Positions 5,509-10,341 of a stretch of 10,341 nucleotides of DNA are shown here, piece after piece; positions within the stretch are counted from its first letter, which is position 1, and each line of letters starts with the position of its first letter. Both the position numbers and the translations under genes were made by a program. Where the stretch lies: NCBI GenBank assembly GCA_005883775.1, contig VBEU01000090.1:1-10341 (forward strand), given 5' to 3'. The notes beneath the pieces are model-generated. The model saw only the letters and a list, made by a program, of their open reading frames with translations, was not told where the DNA came from and searched no databases. The DNA comes from Chloroflexota bacterium. GTDB taxonomy: Bacteria > Chloroflexota > Limnocylindria > P2-11E.

Positions 5509-7441
5509 ACCGGACACGAGCGCGCGCGTCATCGCGACCGCGGGCCATGTCGATCACGGCAAGTCGACGCTCATCAAAGCGCTGACGGGCATCGACCCCG
5601 ACCGCCTCCGCGAAGAGCGCGAGCGCGGGATGACGATCGATCTCGGATTCGCATGGCTCAGCCTGCCCGAGGGCGGCGAGGTGGGCATCGTCGACGTTCC
5701 CGGGCATCAGGATTTCATCCGGAACATGCTCGCGGGCGTCGGCCCGGTCGACGCGGTCCTGCTCGTCGTCGCGCTGGACGAAGGGGTCATGCCTCAGACG
5801 CGGGAGCATCTGGCGATCCTTCGCGTCCTCGGCGTCGACCGCGGCGTCCTGGCGCTCACCAAACGCGACCTCGTCGACGAAGAGTGGGCAGCGCTCGCGC
5901 GCGCCGACGTCGGTGCGGCGCTCCAGGCAACGCCGCTCGCCGGCGCGCCGATGATCGAGGTCTCGGCCACCGCGAAGACCGGCCTCAATGAGCTCGTTGC
6001 CTCGCTCGACTCGGTCTTGCGGACCGCAGGGGCGCGTCGTGATGTCGGCCGGCCGCGCCTTGGGATAGACCGGGCCTTCACCCTGACCGGTTTCGGCACC
6101 GTCGTCACGGGGACCCTCGTCGATGGGGCGCTCGCGACCGGCGACGAGATCGAGATCCTGCCGAGCGGTCAGCGCGCGCGAATCCGGGGGATCCAGACCC
6201 ACAAGCGCGCGCTGGATTCGGCGAGTCCAGGGAGCCGCGTGGCCTTGAACCTCGTCGGCGTCGAGAAAGATGAGCTCGAGCGCGGCATGGTCGTCGTCCG
6301 ACCCGGCACGCTCGCCCCGGTTTCGGTGGTGTCCGCGCGCATCGAGGTCCTGGGCTCGGCCTCCGACTCCATCACCCATGACGAGGCCGTGAAGGTACAT
6401 GCGGGTACGGCCGAGGTCATGGCGCGCGTGTCGCTCCTCGAGGGCGCAACGCTGGATCCGGGCGACACCGGCTGGGCGCAGCTTCGGCTCGCGGCGCCGC
6501 TCGCCGTCGCCGTCGGCGATCGATTCGTGATACGCCGGCCGTCTCCGCCCGAGACGCTCGGCGGGGGAGCGGTCGCCGACATCTCAGGCGAGCGGATGCG
6601 TCGTCGCGGCGAGGCCGTCGCCGTCCTCGAGCGGCGCAGCGCTCCCACCGTCGCGTCGCGACTCCTCGCCGCATTTGACGTCCCGCGGACGCTCGACGAG
6701 GCGGCGGCGCGCGGCGGACTCGATGCGGCGGACCGCGATGCCGCGGCGCGCGAGCTGATCGCGAGTGGAAGAGCGGTGCGCCTTGCCGACGCGCTCCTCG
6801 CGCGCGACTCGTTCGATGCGCTTGCGGTACGAGTGGAACGCACGCTCGCGGCGACACACCGGCGAGCGCCGCTTCGCCCGGGGGCACCACGCGAGGAGGT
6901 CCGCTCGTCGCTGGATCTGCCGGCCAAACGCTTCAACGCGCTCGTCGAGCGTCTCGCCGCCGAGGGCCGGATCGCCGAGCGCGGAAACACGCTTGCCCTC
7001 GTAACCCACGTGCCGACCCTCAGCGCGAGCCAGGAAGCGGCATGGTCGCGCGCGCGAGACGCGCTTGGCCGCGCGCCCCTTCAGCCTCCGTCGCCCGCCT
7101 CTCTTGAGTCCGAGTACGGCCTCGACCGTGAGCTCGTCGCCGCACTGGCCGAGCGCGGCGACCTGATCCGCATCGGCACCGAGGCGGTATTCCTGCCGGA
7201 CGCCGTCGCGCGCTTTGCCGACGCGGTCGTGACCGAGCTTGCCGCGACGGGCACGATCACGGTCGCCCGCGCCCGTGACCTCACCGGCTCGAGCCGAAAG
7301 CACGTGCTCCCACTTCTCGGCTTCCTCGACGATCGCGGGCTCACCCGCAGGTCCGGCGACGATCGCATCCTCGTCCTGGGACCAGAGCAGGCGCGCGAGC
7401 GCGTCGCTACGCTCATCGATCGAAAGAAGGTCGCTCCATGA
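5390..7441 (+). CDS. selB: selenocysteine-specific translation elongation factor
   Basis: SelB is the EF-Tu-like GTPase that carries Sec-tRNA(Sec) to the ribosome and binds the mRNA SECIS hairpin through C-terminal winged helices. In the 683-residue frame from ATG 5390: G1 'GHVDHGKST' (52-60), switch I region 'ERERGMTIDLGFAW', G3 'DVPGHQDF' (102-109), G4 'TKRD' (157-160), G5 'SAT', then beta-barrel domains ('GIDRAFTLTGFGTVVTGTLV'). The C-terminal winged helices end in 'SSRKHVLPLLGFLDDRGLTR' (634-653), typical of the SECIS-binding end. Homology begins at 'VIATAGHVDHGK', codon 5528, where the codon is GTC. Between 5390 and 5528 there is no ATG, GTG, TTG or CTG in frame. I give 5390 because it is the only standard start, but it would add 46 low-complexity residues read out of frame from ridA. 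The real N-terminus is probably near 5528 (637 residues; E. coli SelB has 614). Confidence 0.93.
   Translation: MRSTGSGSEPTSRRGPRSAPLYSAERRSRSNASRCAATSRPDTSARVIATAGHVDHGKSTLIKALTGIDPDRLREERERGMTIDLGFAWLSLPEGGEVGIVDVPGHQDFIRNMLAGVGPVDAVLLVVALDEGVMPQTREHLAILRVLGVDRGVLALTKRDLVDEEWAALARADVGAALQATPLAGAPMIEVSATAKTGLNELVASLDSVLRTAGARRDVGRPRLGIDRAFTLTGFGTVVTGTLVDGALATGDEIEILPSGQRARIRGIQTHKRALDSASPGSRVALNLVGVEKDELERGMVVVRPGTLAPVSVVSARIEVLGSASDSITHDEAVKVHAGTAEVMARVSLLEGATLDPGDTGWAQLRLAAPLAVAVGDRFVIRRPSPPETLGGGAVADISGERMRRRGEAVAVLERRSAPTVASRLLAAFDVPRTLDEAAARGGLDAADRDAAARELIASGRAVRLADALLARDSFDALAVRVERTLAATHRRAPLRPGAPREEVRSSLDLPAKRFNALVERLAAEGRIAERGNTLALVTHVPTLSASQEAAWSRARDALGRAPLQPPSPASLESEYGLDRELVAALAERGDLIRIGTEAVFLPDAVARFADAVVTELAATGTITVARARDLTGSSRKHVLPLLGFLDDRGLTRRSGDDRILVLGPEQARERVATLIDRKKVAP
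7425..7430 (+). promoter_or_regulatory. ribosome binding site of the aminopeptidase gene
   Basis: AGAAGG lies seven bases before the ATG at 7438, within the last codons of selB. It fixes the aminopeptidase start and indicates efficient reinitiation at the ATGA overlap. Confidence 0.65.
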
Positions 7442-8904
7442 GATTTCGCGCCGTTCGTCCGTCGCAGCTCGGCAAGGTCGACGCGATCATCGTCCCGCTC
7501 TTCGCGGGCGCCGAGCCACCGGCGTGGCTCTCGCGTCCGACGCGCGCCGCTATCGCCCGGCTCCTCAAAGAAGAACAGGGGGTCACCCGGCTCTACGGCG
7601 TGAACACGCTGCACGAGGAGCCGCGTGTGGTCATCGTCGGCGCCGGCAAGCCAGGGGAGCTCGATGCGGAACGCGCGCGCAACATCGCGAGCGCGGGGAT
7701 CCGCGCGCTCTGGCGATCGTCTGTGCGCAAAGTCGGCATCGCCATCGCGGCGGACTCGATCGGTGAGGAGCGGGCGGCGCAGGCCGCGGTCGAGGGCGCG
7801 ATCTACGGGATGTGGCGACCTGAGGCGCACCGCACTCGCGAAGAGGAGCGGCGTCTTCCGAACATCGACCAGGTCCTTCTCGTCACCGAGAAGGCCGTGG
7901 CCGACGCGATCGAGCGTGGCTCTGCCGTCGGCGATGCCACGAACGTGGCCCGTCGCCTGGCGAACGAGCCGGCCAACCGAATGACGCCGACACTTGTCGC
8001 CGAGGCGGCGAAGGAGCTCGCGAAAGAAGCCGGAGTCCGCATCGAGGTCCTGGACGCGGATCGTTGTCGCGCTCTCGGGATGGGTAGCTTCCTGTCGGTC
8101 GCACAGGGCAGCCACGAGCCACCCCGCTTCGTCGTCATGCGTCACCGCGGACGAGGCGGCTCCGGGTACGACCTTGGTCTGGTGGGGAAGGGCATCACCT
8201 TCGATTCCGGCGGGATCTCGATCAAGCCCGCCGACAACATGCACCACATGAAAGCCGACATGACCGGCGCGGCCTCGGTCATCGCGGCACTCGCCGCCAT
8301 CGGGAAGCTCGGTCTCAAGGTGAACGTGATCGGCGTGGCGCCGTGCACCGAGAATCTCCCCGGTGGCGGTGCGACCAAGCCCGGAGATGTGTTCACGGCG
8401 ATGAGCGGGAAGACCGTCGAGGTGATCAACACGGATGCCGAGGGGCGGCTCGTCCTCGTCGACGGGATCACCTACGCCCAGCGCGAAGGCGCAAAGCGCG
8501 TGATCGACGTGGCAACCCTGACCGGCTCGATCGCGGTCGGCCTGGGCCAGCATTTCAGTGGTCTGTTCGGCAAGCCGGACTCGTTCGTCGCTATCGTCCG
8601 CGAGACCGCTTCGGCGGCGGGCGATCGCATGTGGCCCATGCCACTCACCGACGAGTACCGCGACGAGGTCAAGGGTGAGGTGGCCGACATCCGGAACAGC
8701 ACCGGTGCTCGGGCCGGAGGTGCGATCACCGCGGCAGCGTTCCTCGAGTCCGCCGTGGACGAGGGGACCGAATGGGCGCATCTGGACATCGCCGGGACTT
8801 TCTGGTTTGAGCGGGACCGGCCCCACGCTCCCAAAGGACCCCAAGGGCCGGCCGTTCGCACCCTGATCGCTCTTGCCGAGCGCTATGCGCAAGACGGAAA
8901 ATAG
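7438..8904 (+). CDS. pepA: M17 family leucyl aminopeptidase
   Basis: This 488-residue protein is a cytosolic M17 leucine aminopeptidase, normally a hexamer with two metal ions that removes N-terminal residues from peptides. The N-terminal domain (about 1-150) is variable. The catalytic domain starts near 'NVARRLANEPANRMTP' and holds 'VGKGITFDSGGISIKP' (Lys251, Asp256, Lys263), 'MHHMKADMTGAASV' (Asp274), 'NTDAEGRLVL' (Asp333, Glu335, Arg337) and 'IDVATLTGSIAVGLG'. Each of these catalytic residues sits 19 positions before its E. coli PepA equivalent (Lys270, Asp275, Asp293, Asp352, Glu354, Arg356), so the active site is complete. ATG 7438 overlaps the selB stop (ATGA) and has a good ribosome site. 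It is the last gene of the operon; a large inverted repeat follows 26 bases after the stop. Family members also act as DNA-binding regulators in E. coli, but nothing here shows that role. Confidence 0.95.
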   Translation: MRFRAVRPSQLGKVDAIIVPLFAGAEPPAWLSRPTRAAIARLLKEEQGVTRLYGVNTLHEEPRVVIVGAGKPGELDAERARNIASAGIRALWRSSVRKVGIAIAADSIGEERAAQAAVEGAIYGMWRPEAHRTREEERRLPNIDQVLLVTEKAVADAIERGSAVGDATNVARRLANEPANRMTPTLVAEAAKELAKEAGVRIEVLDADRCRALGMGSFLSVAQGSHEPPRFVVMRHRGRGGSGYDLGLVGKGITFDSGGISIKPADNMHHMKADMTGAASVIAALAAIGKLGLKVNVIGVAPCTENLPGGGATKPGDVFTAMSGKTVEVINTDAEGRLVLVDGITYAQREGAKRVIDVATLTGSIAVGLGQHFSGLFGKPDSFVAIVRETASAAGDRMWPMPLTDEYRDEVKGEVADIRNSTGARAGGAITAAAFLESAVDEGTEWAHLDIAGTFWFERDRPHAPKGPQGPAVRTLIALAERYAQDGK

Positions 8905-8930
8905 AACGCGTGGTCTATCTAGCGAGTCCC

Positions 8931-9025
8931 GGTTCGGCCCGACCGAGGGCCCCCGCGCGGTGGGGCACCGGCCGGAGGCCGGGGGGTCCGCCGCCGCGTA
9001 AAGAGGGTTTCGGTCGGGCCGAACC
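8931..9025. repeat. perfect 16-bp inverted repeat around a structured 63-base core
   Basis: GGTTCGGCCCGACCGA at 8931-8946 is the exact reverse complement of TCGGTCGGGCCGAACC at 9010-9025. The 63-base core contains further hairpin potential: GCCCC (8949-8953) with GGGGC (8962-8966), and CCGGCC (8968-8973) with GGCCGG (8977-8982) around a GGA loop. It fills most of the 142-base gap between pepA and the helicase gene. No T-run follows either arm, so it is not a standard intrinsic terminator. It may be a terminator of a T-less type, a REP/MITE-like dispersed element, or a structured RNA. It is not a tRNA-Sec: no TCA anticodon loop or T-arm is present. Confidence 0.8.
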
Positions 9026-9046
9026 TGTGGTTCGAGATCGCCCGAG

Positions 9047-10341
9047 ATGACAGAGCAGCTGAGTTTCCGTCTTGGCGAGCCGCGTCCGGACATTCTTCAG
9101 GGACTCCAGCCGGAACAGCGGCTTGCCGTCGAGCATGGGGCCGGCCCGCTCCTTGTGGTCGCGGGCGCCGGGACAGGGAAGACCCATGTCCTCACCGCGC
9201 GGATCGTTCACCTCATCACTTCGGGCGCGGCCAAGCCGCACGAGATCCTCGCCGTCACCTTCACCGAGCGCGCCGCGGCCGAGATGCAGGAGCGCGTCGA
9301 CATCAACACGCCGATCGGGTTGAACGACGCAGTGATTCGCACGTTCCATGGATTCGGCGATGAGGTCTTCCGCGAGTTCGCGCTCGAGCTTGGGCGAAGT
9401 GGCGAGCTCCGCGTCCTCTCGCCCGCAGAGCAGGTGATCATGGTCCGCGAGCACCTCTACGGCTGCGCGCAGTGCGAGATCGCCCTTCCTCTCAAGCGGT
9501 ACCGACCCGCGGGCGATCCGCTGCAGCACGTGCGCGCCCTGCTCGATCTCTTCGGACGTGCGCGCGACGAGGACGTTTCGCCGGAGGCGTATGTCGCGTA
9601 CGCGAAGGGCCTCCGCGATGCCGTCGGAGATTCCCTCGACGCCGACGTGAAGGCGGACGAGGCATCGTCGCACGAGGAGCTCGCGGCGACGTACGAGGCC
9701 TACACGCGCATAAAGGATCGACATGGCGTCGTCGACTTCGGCGATCAGATCGCGTTGACGCTCAAGCTGCTCCGCGACCACCCCGCCGCCGCGGCGCGCC
9801 TGCGGAACCGTTTCCGCTACATCCTGGTCGACGAGTTCCAAGACACGAACGACGCGCAGTTCGAGCTGCTGCGACTTCTCGCCGAGCCACATCGCAACAT
9901 CACCGTGGTGGGGGACGACGATCAGTCGATCTTCGCCTGGCGCGGTGGGACGCTTCGCAACTTCGATCGCTTTCGCGAGAGTTACCCCGACCACACCACG
10001 GTCCCGCTCATCGAGAACCGCCGCTCATCGCAGGGTCTGCTCGATGCCGCCTACCGGCTCATTACCAAGAACCCCGAGCGCCTCGAGGCGAGCCTCGGGA
10101 TCGATAAGCGGTTGCGCGGCCGCCCCTCGGGCGACGAGGTCGACATCGATCACCTCCAGAGAGTGACCGGCGTTGAGGAGGCGGAGACGGTGGCCGAGCT
10201 GATCGCGCGCGAGGCGGTGCGGCGGCAGCGGCGCTTCGGCGACTTCGCGATCCTCGTCCGGAACAACTCCGACGCCACGCCCTTCCTTCATGCCCTTGCG
10301 CAAAGACAGATCCCCACGCACTTCTCCGGCGGTGGGCAGCT
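9047..10341 (+). CDS. UvrD/PcrA-type SF1A DNA helicase (3' end beyond window)
   Basis: The first 431 residues are visible, from ATG 9047; the frame runs off the right edge. Motifs in order: Q-like motif 'LQGLQPEQRLAVEH', Walker A 'AGAGTGKTHVLTARI' (starting near residue 39, Lys45), motif Ia 'ILAVTFTERAAAEMQER', motif Ib-like 'IRTFHGFGDEVFREFA', 'GVVDFGDQIALTL', Walker B 'ILVDEFQDTND' (259-269), motif III 'VVGDDDQSIFAWRGG' (287-301) and motif IV 'PLIENRRSSQGLLDAAYRL'. This is a 3'-5' ATP-dependent DNA translocase of the UvrD/Rep family, acting in repair or recombination. It has a 19-residue N-terminal extension before the Q motif ('MTEQLSFRLGEPRPD'). Without the C-terminus I cannot tell plain PcrA/UvrD from forms carrying a nuclease or HRDC domain. 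No strong Shine-Dalgarno sequence precedes the ATG; the inverted-repeat element ends 21 bases upstream. Confidence 0.92.
   Translation, partial: MTEQLSFRLGEPRPDILQGLQPEQRLAVEHGAGPLLVVAGAGTGKTHVLTARIVHLITSGAAKPHEILAVTFTERAAAEMQERVDINTPIGLNDAVIRTFHGFGDEVFREFALELGRSGELRVLSPAEQVIMVREHLYGCAQCEIALPLKRYRPAGDPLQHVRALLDLFGRARDEDVSPEAYVAYAKGLRDAVGDSLDADVKADEASSHEELAATYEAYTRIKDRHGVVDFGDQIALTLKLLRDHPAAAARLRNRFRYILVDEFQDTNDAQFELLRLLAEPHRNITVVGDDDQSIFAWRGGTLRNFDRFRESYPDHTTVPLIENRRSSQGLLDAAYRLITKNPERLEASLGIDKRLRGRPSGDEVDIDHLQRVTGVEEAETVAELIAREAVRRQRRFGDFAILVRNNSDATPFLHALAQRQIPTHFSGGGQ

Noticed and set aside
5132..6400. Long - strand frame (422 codons) opposite ridA and selB
   Set aside because: Antisense to the conserved GTPase domain; no motif and low complexity at its C-terminal end.
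8931..9040. Inverted repeat as a classical Rho-independent terminator
   Set aside because: Neither arm is followed by a T-run on its strand, and the 63-base core is too long for a simple hairpin.
8905..9046. Possible tRNA-Sec (selC) in the structured gap next to the Sec genes
   Set aside because: Checked for a long acceptor/T-arm, TCA anticodon loop and TTCGA-type T loop within the inverted repeat; none fits.
7081..9093. Very long open frame on the - strand (670 codons) opposite selB, pepA and the helicase start
   Set aside because: It lies antisense to clearly identified genes and crosses the intergenic inverted repeat. Its translation has no family motif and shows the Arg/Asp/Gly bias of a GC-rich shadow.

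Overview
This is a strongly GC-rich bacterial chromosomal segment (by eye well above 60% G+C). It is densely packed, with frequent stop/start overlaps and both GTG and ATG starts. A DUF4446 protein beside a DagK-type lipid kinase, DUF2207 and DUF3465 proteins and a selA/selB pair would fit a high-GC Chloroflexota-like or actinobacterial lineage. No ribosomal RNA or marker gene fixes the taxonomy, so that placement is a weak inference. I see no insertion sequence, phage gene, CRISPR array or toxin-antitoxin pair. No stretch longer than about 150 bases lacks a gene.

Left part (1-2337): the 3' part of a DUF2207 membrane protein gene with a glycine-rich tail, a complete tRNA-Val(CAC), and a small unrecognised membrane protein gene on the + strand. 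Converging on these from the - strand are two genes: a short basic protein with one C-terminal membrane helix and, downstream of it, a secreted DUF3465 protein.

Central part (2378-8904, + strand): a probable single operon. It runs DUF4446 membrane protein, diacylglycerol/lipid kinase, SelA (Sec synthase), RidA (enamine/imine deaminase), SelB (Sec-specific elongation factor) and an M17 leucyl aminopeptidase. Junctions are GTGA or ATGA overlaps or longer overlaps. SelA and SelB together convert Ser-tRNA(Sec) to Sec-tRNA(Sec) and deliver it to recoded UGA codons, so the organism probably makes selenoproteins. selC, selD and any selenoprotein gene must lie outside the window. The unusual point is RidA wedged between selA and selB. 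RidA destroys 2-aminoacrylate-type intermediates, and SelA chemistry runs through an aminoacrylyl-tRNA intermediate, so a functional link is chemically plausible but unproven. A second oddity is that selB has no standard start codon where its GTPase domain begins.

Right part (8905-10341): a 142-base intergenic region containing a perfect 16-bp inverted repeat around a GC-rich, itself structured, 63-base core. It is followed by the 5' part of a UvrD/PcrA-type SF1A helicase gene that runs off the window. Overall this looks like housekeeping chromosome. The selA-ridA-selB cassette and the inverted-repeat element are the items most worth a second look; I found no clear new multi-gene system.
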